Assembly: GCA_027482795.1 (NCBI GenBank)
Contig: JAIXVS010000332.1
Coordinates: 1 to 17,153, forward strand
Reading direction: 5' to 3'
DNA: 17,153 bases
Origin: Rhodobacter sp.
Lineage (GTDB): Bacteria; Pseudomonadota; Alphaproteobacteria; Rhodobacterales; Rhodobacteraceae
The position numbers and the translations under genes are program-made. Of the stretch, positions 1-6,378 are shown piece after piece. The notes below the pieces were generated by a model. It made no database searches. It was not told the DNA's origin and worked only from the letters and a program-made list of their open reading frames with translations. The first letter of the stretch is position 1. Each line of letters begins with the position of its first letter.

Positions 1-527
1 AAAACCCCGATGCGGCAGAGCTTTTGCGCGCCAAAATCGGGCGGATCATGGGCGCGCAAGTGGCCCTGCTGACTGTGATGAAGGGCCTGCCGCTGACCTA
101 TTCCAAAGATATGCAAGAAGACAAAGAACAGGTGTTCGACGCCGCAGATACCCTGATGCTGGCCCTTGCCGCGATGACGGGGATGGTTGGCGATATGACA
201 GCCAACCGCGCGGTGCTGGCGCAAGCCGCCGCATCAGGCTTTTCCACCGCCACTGATTTGGCCGATTGGCTGGTGCGTACCTTGAACCTGCCCTTCCGCG
301 AGGCGCATCATATCACGGGCGCGCTGGTGGCCATGGCCGAAAGCGCGGGCGTCGATCTGCCCGACCTTTCGCTTGAACAGATGCAATCGGTGCATCGCGC
401 GATCACGCAGGATGTCTTTTCCGTTTTGGGTGTTGAAAACTCGATCCGTTCGCGTCAATCTTATGGCGGAACATCGCCCATCCGCGTGGCCGAGCAGGCC
501 GCGCGTTGGAAATCGGCGCTGGGCTAA
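1..527 (+). CDS. argH: Argininosuccinate lyase, C-terminal part (5' end outside window)
   Basis: ArgH splits argininosuccinate into arginine and fumarate, the last step of arginine synthesis, in the cytoplasm. The reading frame is open from the first bases (first full codon at position 3, reading NPDAAELLRAKIGRI), so the gene begins upstream of the window. The fragment carries the segment GLPLTYSKDMQEDKEQVFDA, which is highly typical of the fumarase/aspartase-superfamily ArgH C-terminal region. It ends in the usual tail with ENSIRSRQSYGGTSP, where the gene stops with TAA. The catalytic serine loop and N-terminal domains are not in the window. A TTG at 24 could be mistaken for a start, but the family match continues upstream of it. 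The next gene, a small lipoprotein, begins 34 bases downstream on the same strand. Confidence 0.96.
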   Translation, partial: NPDAAELLRAKIGRIMGAQVALLTVMKGLPLTYSKDMQEDKEQVFDAADTLMLALAAMTGMVGDMTANRAVLAQAAASGFSTATDLADWLVRTLNLPFREAHHITGALVAMAESAGVDLPDLSLEQMQSVHRAITQDVFSVLGVENSIRSRQSYGGTSPIRVAEQAARWKSALG

Positions 528-561
528 GGCAGTGAGACTTAACATCTGGAAAGGGTTTGCT

Positions 562-750
562 ATGACGAAAACCACCATCCTGCGCGGCGCGTTTATTGTT
601 TTGGCCGCGGGCAGCCTATCGGCCTGCGAAATCAGTGATCCACGGCTGAATACGGGCATATCCATTGGCACGAATGGCGTGTCCATGCAGCCATCGGTTC
701 AGGCCAATGTGGGCGGCGGTTTGCTGCAATACACCCCGCCCGTCAACTGA
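562..750 (+). CDS. Small predicted lipoprotein of unknown function, 62 aa
   Basis: The ATG at 562 is preceded by a purine-rich ribosome binding site (GGAAAGGG, about six bases upstream). The product starts with a short lipoprotein signal peptide: basic residues (K3, R8), a hydrophobic stretch IVLAAGS, and a lipobox LSAC with the acylated cysteine at residue 22. The mature part is about 40 residues, Gly/Asn/Val-rich, with no domain I recognise (ISDPRLNTGISIGTNGVSMQ). It would be anchored in a membrane facing the periplasm. The frame is also open upstream to 373, but that part overlaps argH and lacks a signal, so I chose 562. Its TGA overlaps the ATG of the next lipoprotein (TGATG), implying coupled translation. 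Function is unknown; being real is supported by the RBS, the lipobox and the coupling. Confidence 0.78.
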   Translation: MTKTTILRGAFIVLAAGSLSACEISDPRLNTGISIGTNGVSMQPSVQANVGGGLLQYTPPVN

Positions 751-911
751 TGCGCAAAGTTATCGCCGTTTTGGGCCTGACTGTGCTGGCCGCCTGCGGC
801 GCGGATGGCCCGCCAACCGCCCCCCCCGAAAAACCCGCAGAAAAGCCAGCGGTGGGGCTGAGTATTTCAGGCACGGCAGAAGTGGGCATCGCACGCATTG
901 GCGGGCAATAG
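750..911 (+). CDS. Tiny LptM-like lipoprotein upstream of lysA, 53 aa
   Basis: This gene starts at the A of the preceding TGA stop (TGATG overlap) and encodes 53 residues. Residues 1-16 form a lipoprotein signal, MRKVIAVLGLTVLAAC, with lipobox LAAC and lipidated Cys16. The mature protein begins CGADGPPTAPPEKP, a short Pro-rich segment reminiscent of the CG-x-x-GP start of LptM/YifL-type lipoproteins (LPAM families). In gammaproteobacteria such a lipoprotein gene lies next to lysA and/or dapF, and E. coli LptM helps maturation of the LptD/LptE lipopolysaccharide translocon. Position before lysA and the CGxxGP motif are seen here; an LptM-like role is inference, since so short a protein gives little similarity to judge. 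A predicted hairpin overlaps its stop codon. Confidence 0.75.
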   Translation: MRKVIAVLGLTVLAACGADGPPTAPPEKPAEKPAVGLSISGTAEVGIARIGGQ

Positions 912-932
912 CCCCGATCAGGGCGATTGCCC
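903..932 (+). other. Stem-loop overlapping the LptM-like stop codon, before lysA
   Basis: GGGCAAT (903-909) pairs with ATTGCCC (926-932), seven base pairs. An inner stem GCCC/GGGC (911-914 with 921-924) follows after one A/G mismatch, closing a six-base loop. No T-tract follows, so it is not a clear intrinsic terminator. It may stabilise mRNA or attenuate read-through into lysA. Only the pairing is seen; the role is a guess. Confidence 0.4.
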
Positions 933-979
933 CCGCCCGTAACTCTGCTATATCGCGGCAATGGGCTTAGGGGCGCGTG

Positions 980-2245
980 ATGGATCATTTTACTTATAAA
1001 GATGGGCATTTACATGCCGAAGACGTAAGTTTGCGCGATATTGCCGCCGCCGTGGGCACGCCGTTCTATTGCTATTCCACCGCAACCCTGACGCGCCATT
1101 ATCAGTTGTTCACGCAGGCCCTGTCGCCCATGCCGCATTTGGTCTGCTTTGCGATCAAATCCCTGTCCAATGTGGCCGTGCTGAAGACACTGGGAAATTT
1201 GGGCGCGGGCATGGATGTGGTGTCGGGCGGCGAATATCTGCGCGCGCGCGCGGCTGGCGTTTCGGGCGATAAAATCGTGTTTTCTGGCGTGGGCAAAACC
1301 CGCGACGAAATGGCGCTGGCGCTGAACGGCGGCATTCGGCAGTTCAACGTGGAATCCGAACCCGAAATGCGCGCCCTGTCCGAAGTGGCGCTATCCCTTG
1401 GCAAAGTGGCCCCCATCACCATTCGCGTGAACCCCGATGTCGATGCCAAAACCCACGAGAAAATCGCCACGGGCAAAAAGGAAAACAAATTCGGCATTCC
1501 CATTTCCCGCGCGGTTGAGGTTTATGCCGAGGCCGCCCGCCTAAAAGGCCTGCGCGTAGTGGGAATTGATGTGCATATCGGCAGCCAGCTGACCGATCTT
1601 GCCCCCTTTGCCGAGGCCTACCAAAAGGTCGCCGATCTGACCGTTTTGCTGCGCGCGCAGGGCCATACCATTGAACGGCTGGATCTGGGCGGCGGGCTGG
1701 GCATTCCCTATACGCGCGGAAACGAGGCACCCCCCCTGCCCGCCGATTACGGCGCGCTGATCCAGCGCACCTTGGGCCATTTGGGCTGCGAAATTGAAAT
1801 CGAACCTGGCCGCCTTATTGCGGGCAATGCAGGGATTTTGGTGTCAAAAGTCATCTATGTGAAATCGGGCGAGGAGCGGGAATTTCTAATCCTTGATGCC
1901 GCCATGAACGATCTTGTCCGCCCATCCATGTACGGCGCGCATCACGATATTGAACCCGTGGTGCAGCCCGCCCCCGCACATGACCGCGCGAGTTACGATG
2001 TGGTGGGGCCAGTGTGCGAAACGGGCGATACCTTTGCCAAGGCCCGCGCCTTGCCCCATTTGGCCGAAGGCGATCTTGTCGCCTTCCGATCCGCTGGCGC
2101 CTATGGCGCGGTGATGGCGTCTGAATACAACACCCGCCCCCTTATCCCCGAAGTGTTGGTGCAGGGCGATCAATTTGCTGTCATCCGCGCGCGGCCAAGC
2201 TTTGACGAAATCCTAAAACGAGATACTATCCCCGTGTGGTTGTAA
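980..2245 (+). CDS. lysA: Diaminopimelate decarboxylase
   Basis: LysA decarboxylates meso-diaminopimelate to L-lysine, the last step of lysine synthesis, using PLP. The 421-residue product matches the normal family length and has the fold type III (alanine-racemase-like) layout. It has the PLP lysine K60 in VCFAIKS, the HIGSQ motif at 199-203, the phosphate-binding glycine loop GGGLGIPY at 237-244 and EPGR at 275-278. At the C-terminus are CETGD (346-350, with the active-site cysteine that acts across the dimer) and AYG/SEYNTRP at 374-387. The ATG at 980 has a TAGGGG ribosome site about six bases upstream; an in-frame GTG directly before it (977) is less likely. It ends 13 bases before the next gene, suggesting co-transcription with the downstream membrane protein and upstream lipoproteins. 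Confidence 0.97.
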   Translation: MDHFTYKDGHLHAEDVSLRDIAAAVGTPFYCYSTATLTRHYQLFTQALSPMPHLVCFAIKSLSNVAVLKTLGNLGAGMDVVSGGEYLRARAAGVSGDKIVFSGVGKTRDEMALALNGGIRQFNVESEPEMRALSEVALSLGKVAPITIRVNPDVDAKTHEKIATGKKENKFGIPISRAVEVYAEAARLKGLRVVGIDVHIGSQLTDLAPFAEAYQKVADLTVLLRAQGHTIERLDLGGGLGIPYTRGNEAPPLPADYGALIQRTLGHLGCEIEIEPGRLIAGNAGILVSKVIYVKSGEEREFLILDAAMNDLVRPSMYGAHHDIEPVVQPAPAHDRASYDVVGPVCETGDTFAKARALPHLAEGDLVAFRSAGAYGAVMASEYNTRPLIPEVLVQGDQFAVIRARPSFDEILKRDTIPVWL

Positions 2246-2258
2246 TCTGGCCGAGGGA

Positions 2259-4736
2259 ATGGAACCCAGCACCCGAACAACAGACGTCTTAGCCCAAATC
2301 AAAGCGCCCCTGCGCTGGACTTTGGCTGGCCTATGGGTGCAGGCGCTATTGCAGGCGTTATGGCCACTGAATACGGTGGTGTTGGCGGGGTATGCGGCGC
2401 TGGCCTTTGGCCTGCCCAGCCTGTTGCCGTTGGATTATGCGTGGTTCGCGCTGCTGGCCTTTATCGCCGCAATAGTGGCCGCGCTGTGGTATGCCGCGCG
2501 CCGTTTTGCGCGCCCAACGGCTGCGGATGCCCTTGCGCGGTTGGATGCGGGCCTTAGCGGCCAGCCGCTGGCCGCGCTGCGCGATGATCAGGCGATTGGG
2601 GCAGATGACCCTGCATCCGTTGCGGTTTGGCAGGCGCATTTGGCCCGCATGGCGCGCAAACTGGCTGGCCTGCGGGCAGCTAGGCCCGATTTGCGCCTAT
2701 CGCGCGCCGATCCTTTCGCGCTGCGCTATGGCGCGCTTTTGCTGGCAGTGCTGGCCGCTTTGTTTGGCCCGCCGATGCAAATGGCAAGCCTTGGCACGCT
2801 GGGCACCTCCGCCGCCCCCGCTGGCCCCATGTGGGAAGCATGGGCGACCCCGCCCGCCTACACTGGCCAGCCCGCCCTGTATTTGGCCGATCAAAAAAAA
2901 GATGAGCTAACCCTTCCCATCAGCACCCGCATTGACCTGCGCCTGTATGGCGCTGCGGGCGAGGTGATTTTGGATGAAACCATCTCGGCCCGCACCGATG
3001 CAACTGCCCTTGCCCAGCCCAGCCAAAGCTTTGAACTTGCTCAGTCAGGCGCGCTGAACTTTCGCGGCACGGGCGGGCGGGATTTTGCGATAACCGCCCA
3101 GCCAGACGCGCCGCCCAGCATTGCCGCAACTGGCCCCATCGCGCGGCAGGGCGATGCCCGATTTACCCTGCCGTTCGAGGCGCGCGATGACTATGGCATC
3201 GCCAAAGGCCGCGCCGAAATTGCACTAGATTTGTCAAAGGTCGCACGCACCTATGGTTTGGCCGCCCAGCCCGATGCGCCGCCCAGTGCCGTTGTTGACC
3301 TGCCCCTGCCACGGCGCGGGGGGCGCAGCGAAGTGGCGGGGGAATTGGTGGATGATCTTTCCAAAGACCTGCTCTCTAACCTGCCCGTGACAATTACGTT
3401 GCAAGCCGAAGACGGCGCAGGCCAAACCGCCGCTGCCGATACCGTGGCCGCCATCCTGCCGGGCAAACGGTTTTTCGACCCGCTGGCCGCCGCCATTATC
3501 GAAATGCGCCGCGATATCCTGTGGGCGCGCAGCAATGCCCCCCGCGCAGCGCAAATCCTTAAGGCAGTCACCAACGCGCCCGAAGGGTTTATCGTCAACA
3601 ATCGCGCCTATCTGCGCCTGCGCGCCGTCATCACCGCACTCGATAGCGAGGCAGGCGCGCTGACCGATGATCTGCGCACAACCCTGACCGAAGAGATGTG
3701 GCAAATTGCGGTGCTGATCGAAGAGGGTGATCTGACATCGGCCCGCGAACGGTTAACCCGCGCGCAAGACCGCCTAGACGAGGCAATTCGCAAAGGGGCA
3801 TCGCCCGAAGAAATCGACGCGCTGATGCAAGAATTGCAAGACGCGCTGCGCAACTATACCCGCCAACTTGCCCAAGAACAGCGCGAGCGGGGCGAGGATA
3901 TGTCGCAAAACCAAGACGGCCCCAGCATGAACTCCGATCAGTTGCAGCAGATGCTGGACAAGCTGAAAGAGCTGATGGAACAAGGCAAAACCGCCGAAGC
4001 CGCCGAACTGATGCAGCGCCTGCGCGAATTTATGGACAATATGCGCGTGGCCGAGGGCGAGGGCCAAGGCGAAGGTCAAGGTCAGGGCCAAGGGCAAGGC
4101 CAAGGCGGCCCATCGGGGCAAGCCATGCGCGAACTTGGGCAAACCCTGCGCGGCCAGCAGGGCCTATCCGACGATGCCTTCCGCGATATGCAAAACGGCG
4201 GGGATGGCAACTCGCAGTCCGATCAGGGCGAGGGCACCTTGGCCGAACGCCAACAAGCCCTGCGCGACCGCTTGGATGAATTGCAGCGCCAAGGCAACCT
4301 TCCGGGCGAGGGCAGCGCGCAGGGCGAGGCGGGCCGCCAAGCGCTGGACGATGCCGCCCGCGCCATGGAAGATGCCGAACAGGCGCTGAGGGACGGTGAT
4401 TTGCCGGGCGCGCTGGATGGCCAAGCACAGGCGCTAGAGGCCCTGCGCGAGGGAATGCAACAACTGGGCGAGGCACTGGCGCAAGAACAGGGCGAGGGCC
4501 AGCAGGGCGAACAATTCGGCGCAGCCACGGGCGAGGATGACCCGCGCGGGCGCGACCCGCTGGGCCGTGAGGCGGGCAATGCCCTGCGCAACGGATCTGA
4601 CGAAAACCTGCTGCAAGGCGGTGATGTCTATCGGCGCGCGGAAGAGCTGCTGGAAGAAATCCGCCGCCGTTCAGGCGAAGGCGCGCGGCCCGAGGATGAG
4701 CGCAATTATCTGAAACGGCTCTTGGATTTGTTCTGA
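2259..4736 (+). CDS. Large TIGR02302/DUF4175-type membrane protein, 825 aa, function unknown
   Basis: This matches an alphaproteobacterial family often found beside lysA, whose role is unknown to me. The N-terminus has two hydrophobic helices (about residues 36-56 and 60-80), an Arg-rich cytoplasmic-type loop, and a third helix at about 155-170. A proline-rich, beta-type region follows (about 185-420) with repeated QPDAPPS elements, likely periplasmic. From about 450 on the chain is alpha-helical, charged and Gln/Glu-rich with coiled-coil character. It includes a pure Gly-Gln/Glu tract at 599-617 and ends LLEEIRRRSGEGARPEDERNYLKRLLDLF. A GAGGG site lies only one base before the ATG at 2259, unusually tight, so a start slightly downstream is possible. 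The position 13 bases after lysA suggests one operon. The long Q/E-rich tail could be a binding or structural surface, but nothing in the sequence gives an enzyme motif. Confidence 0.88.
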   Translation: MEPSTRTTDVLAQIKAPLRWTLAGLWVQALLQALWPLNTVVLAGYAALAFGLPSLLPLDYAWFALLAFIAAIVAALWYAARRFARPTAADALARLDAGLSGQPLAALRDDQAIGADDPASVAVWQAHLARMARKLAGLRAARPDLRLSRADPFALRYGALLLAVLAALFGPPMQMASLGTLGTSAAPAGPMWEAWATPPAYTGQPALYLADQKKDELTLPISTRIDLRLYGAAGEVILDETISARTDATALAQPSQSFELAQSGALNFRGTGGRDFAITAQPDAPPSIAATGPIARQGDARFTLPFEARDDYGIAKGRAEIALDLSKVARTYGLAAQPDAPPSAVVDLPLPRRGGRSEVAGELVDDLSKDLLSNLPVTITLQAEDGAGQTAAADTVAAILPGKRFFDPLAAAIIEMRRDILWARSNAPRAAQILKAVTNAPEGFIVNNRAYLRLRAVITALDSEAGALTDDLRTTLTEEMWQIAVLIEEGDLTSARERLTRAQDRLDEAIRKGASPEEIDALMQELQDALRNYTRQLAQEQRERGEDMSQNQDGPSMNSDQLQQMLDKLKELMEQGKTAEAAELMQRLREFMDNMRVAEGEGQGEGQGQGQGQGQGGPSGQAMRELGQTLRGQQGLSDDAFRDMQNGGDGNSQSDQGEGTLAERQQALRDRLDELQRQGNLPGEGSAQGEAGRQALDDAARAMEDAEQALRDGDLPGALDGQAQALEALREGMQQLGEALAQEQGEGQQGEQFGAATGEDDPRGRDPLGREAGNALRNGSDENLLQGGDVYRRAEELLEEIRRRSGEGARPEDERNYLKRLLDLF
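4053..4109 (+). repeat. Six-base-period Gly-Gln/Glu codon repeat inside the TIGR02302-type gene
   Basis: About nine consecutive GGN-CAR/GAR codon pairs encode alternating Gly and Gln/Glu. The unit is close to GGCCAA, with third-position changes (GGC/GGT/GGG and CAA/CAG/GAA/GAG). The tract stays in frame. Copy-number change by slippage would add or remove Gly-Gln pairs without breaking the gene. Confidence 0.75.
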
Positions 4737-4783
4737 CGCAAAGGGGGGGGCTTTGCGCCCCCCAGCGCGCAAAGAGGCGCGCT
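4737..4783 (+). terminator. Tandem hairpins after the lysA/TIGR02302 operon
   Basis: Directly after the TGA, CGCAAAG (4737-4743) pairs perfectly with CTTTGCG (4751-4757) around a loop of seven G. The loop G-tract can instead pair with CCCCCC at 4758-4763, giving a competing fold. A second hairpin, AGCGCGC/GCGCGCT (4764-4770 with 4777-4783), follows at once. There is no T-tract. The site lies between convergent genes and could serve both strands. Confidence 0.6.
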
Positions 4784-4820
4784 TCCCCCCGCAGGATATT
4801 TGAAAAGAAAAGAAGGGGGG
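4784..4820 (+). repeat. Conserved post-operon element, copy 1
   Basis: After the second hairpin come one T, CCCCCC (4785-4790), then GCA, GGATATTTGA and AAAGAAAAGAAG ending at 4815, then a G-tract. The C-tract and G-tract (4815-4820) are complementary and enclose the purine-rich core. The same arrangement occurs on the minus strand at 10321-10352, with 21 of 23 core positions identical. In both places it lies just behind an operon's last gene, reading in that gene's direction. Confidence 0.7.
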
Positions 4821-4855
4821 CGCGGCGGTGCTTTGTGCCTAACTGATTGCGCGCC

Positions 4856-5416
4856 CTAATGCCCGCGCAGAAAGTCCAATATCCGCTTTGCCGCCGCCCG
4901 CGAGGGGCTATTGGGGCGAAACGCCATGGCGCAGATCAGGCCCCAAATGGCCCCTGCGAGCACCTGCCAAATGTCATGCGCGCCCGATTCGATGCGCGAT
5001 GCCCCCGTAAACCCTGCCGCCAGTATCACCGCGCTTTGCGCGATGGGCGATCCTGTCACGCAGCTTTGCACAAGGCTTGCGGCGCCAAAGACGGCGGTCG
5101 AGGTGTGGCCTGATGGAAACCCTTCCAGCCCGCCGCGCGGCCGCTGGGCAATTTCGGCATCCCCCAGCCCGCGCTTGGTGGCATGAAGCCCCACAAAATG
5201 CACGCCGTAGCGCCCAAAATAGGCCAGCCCCTGCCCATTGGCAATTTGGCAGCCCAGCGCCAGAAGCGGCAGGGCAACTTGGTAATTGTCGCCGTATTTC
5301 TCAACCTCGCGCGGGGTGATTAACGTGACCAGCGCCAGCACCGCCAGCACTCCTTGAGCGCGGCGCAGCGGGGTCAGTTTGCGCATCAGGCGCTTAAGGG
5401 CGTATTTGCCTGTCAA
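4856..5416 (-). CDS. PAP2-family phosphatase, membrane protein, 186 aa
   Basis: Phosphatases of the PAP2 superfamily remove phosphate from lipid phosphates or related substrates, usually at the periplasmic face of the inner membrane. Visible motifs are K81...QRP (91-93), PSGHTST (101-107, with His104), and SR-x5-H (140-147, His147 the nucleophile in the family scheme). Hydrophobic segments lie at about 21-35, 44-57, 105-120, 124-138 and 150-165. Two points differ from the textbook signature. The gap between K81 and R92 is ten residues rather than six, and the acidic residue expected four after His147 is Gln151 (HDIWQ). The start is TTG at 5416, backed by an AAGGAAGG ribosome site five bases upstream, which itself overlaps the stop codon of the upstream mrr gene. 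A later ATG at 5386 is the alternative. The substrate cannot be told from sequence; undecaprenyl pyrophosphate or a lipid phosphate are options. Confidence 0.85.
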   Translation of the reverse strand: MTGKYALKRLMRKLTPLRRAQGVLAVLALVTLITPREVEKYGDNYQVALPLLALGCQIANGQGLAYFGRYGVHFVGLHATKRGLGDAEIAQRPRGGLEGFPSGHTSTAVFGAASLVQSCVTGSPIAQSAVILAAGFTGASRIESGAHDIWQVLAGAIWGLICAMAFRPNSPSRAAAKRILDFLRGH

Positions 5417-5427
5417 CTCTGCCTTCC

Positions 5428-6360
5428 TTAAATGAAGTAATCTTCGTCCACGCTACGCAGGGTATAGATTTTGCGGGCGCGAACGCCAACTTCGTTTTGG
5501 ATCATGAGACGGGCAAGGCGGGTGCCGTTGATAAGAACAATTCGGTGCTGGACCTTCTCGACATAATCCCGCGCCTCTTTAGAAAAGTCCGAGGTGGTCA
5601 CGAACACACCCTTCGTCGCGCCCTCGCCCGTTAACGATCCGACAAAGGCCTGCAAAGCTGGGCGGCTTACTTTGTTTTCAGGCGCATAGCGTTTGGCTTG
5701 GTTGTAAACTGCATCTAGACCAAGTTTGTCCTCATTTATTATCCCGTCAATGCCGCCGTCGCCCGAAGTTTTGGTCATTTGACTGTTCGCGATATTCCCC
5801 GCACCGTAACCCATTTTGGTGAGAAGGTCTAAGATCAGCCTTTCGAATTTGACGGGATCCATCGTCACAATCGCAGAAAGAACTTCGTCACTAAGCGCCG
5901 CCTCAATTGAATTGAAATCTTGTTCAATTCGTTCGTCAGGGGTTTGGACATTTAGGGCTGCATCTGGGTGCGCGCGCGAGGGGTGCAGCAAAGTTGCCCC
6001 ATCTCTATCAATGCTTGACTCGATTGCACGCCAATTGCGGTATTCGGAATACTGCTCCAGCGTTTTCATATCAATGCGGGCGACACCGCTATCGAGGAGC
6101 TTACGTCCTGCATCTGTGATAACATGGCGATTACGCGCGGGCGAAGTTAGTAGACCTGCTTTTGAAAGATAGGTTCGCGCCCAATGCGCTCGACTTTGCA
6201 AAGTTGTCATTCGTCCGCTTGGAATCAGTTCTTCAACCTCATCGGATGTCAATGAAAACTCAGCGATAATGGCAGGAAGAACGCTTGACACATTATCTGC
6301 GCCATTTGCAAAAGCGCGAAGAACAGGCAGCATTGCCGTTTGAAAGTCAGGTATTGCCAT
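5428..6360 (-). CDS. mrr: Mrr-type restriction endonuclease (type IV-like), 310 aa
   Basis: Mrr enzymes cut DNA carrying foreign methylation. The N-terminal ~100 residues form the winged-helix Mrr_N-type domain (VSSVLPAIIAEFSLTSDEVEELIPSG ... RAHWARTYLSKAGLL ... ITDAGRKLL). The catalytic domain begins at about residue 168 with FERLILDLLTKMGYG (Glu173). It carries the PD-(D/E)xK variant core: SGDGGIDG (199-206, Asp205) and then NQAKRY (Gln221, Lys223), followed by RPALQAFVGSL and GVFVTTSDFS. Length fits E. coli Mrr, and no catalytic residue is missing, so it looks active. The ATG at 6360 has AAGGG eight bases upstream. It sits 18 bases behind dxs and 11 bases before the PAP2 gene, apparently riding in their transcript. 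Its codons are visibly less GC-rich than those of its neighbours, which suggests horizontal acquisition. No methyltransferase gene lies nearby, in keeping with a type IV system. Confidence 0.92.
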   Translation of the reverse strand: MAIPDFQTAMLPVLRAFANGADNVSSVLPAIIAEFSLTSDEVEELIPSGRMTTLQSRAHWARTYLSKAGLLTSPARNRHVITDAGRKLLDSGVARIDMKTLEQYSEYRNWRAIESSIDRDGATLLHPSRAHPDAALNVQTPDERIEQDFNSIEAALSDEVLSAIVTMDPVKFERLILDLLTKMGYGAGNIANSQMTKTSGDGGIDGIINEDKLGLDAVYNQAKRYAPENKVSRPALQAFVGSLTGEGATKGVFVTTSDFSKEARDYVEKVQHRIVLINGTRLARLMIQNEVGVRARKIYTLRSVDEDYFI

Positions 6361-6378
6361 TGTGTAAACCCTTACCCA

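Noticed and set aside
911..979. Lysine riboswitch before lysA
   Set aside because: The gap is only 68 bases, far too short for the lysine riboswitch, and shows just one simple stem-loop.
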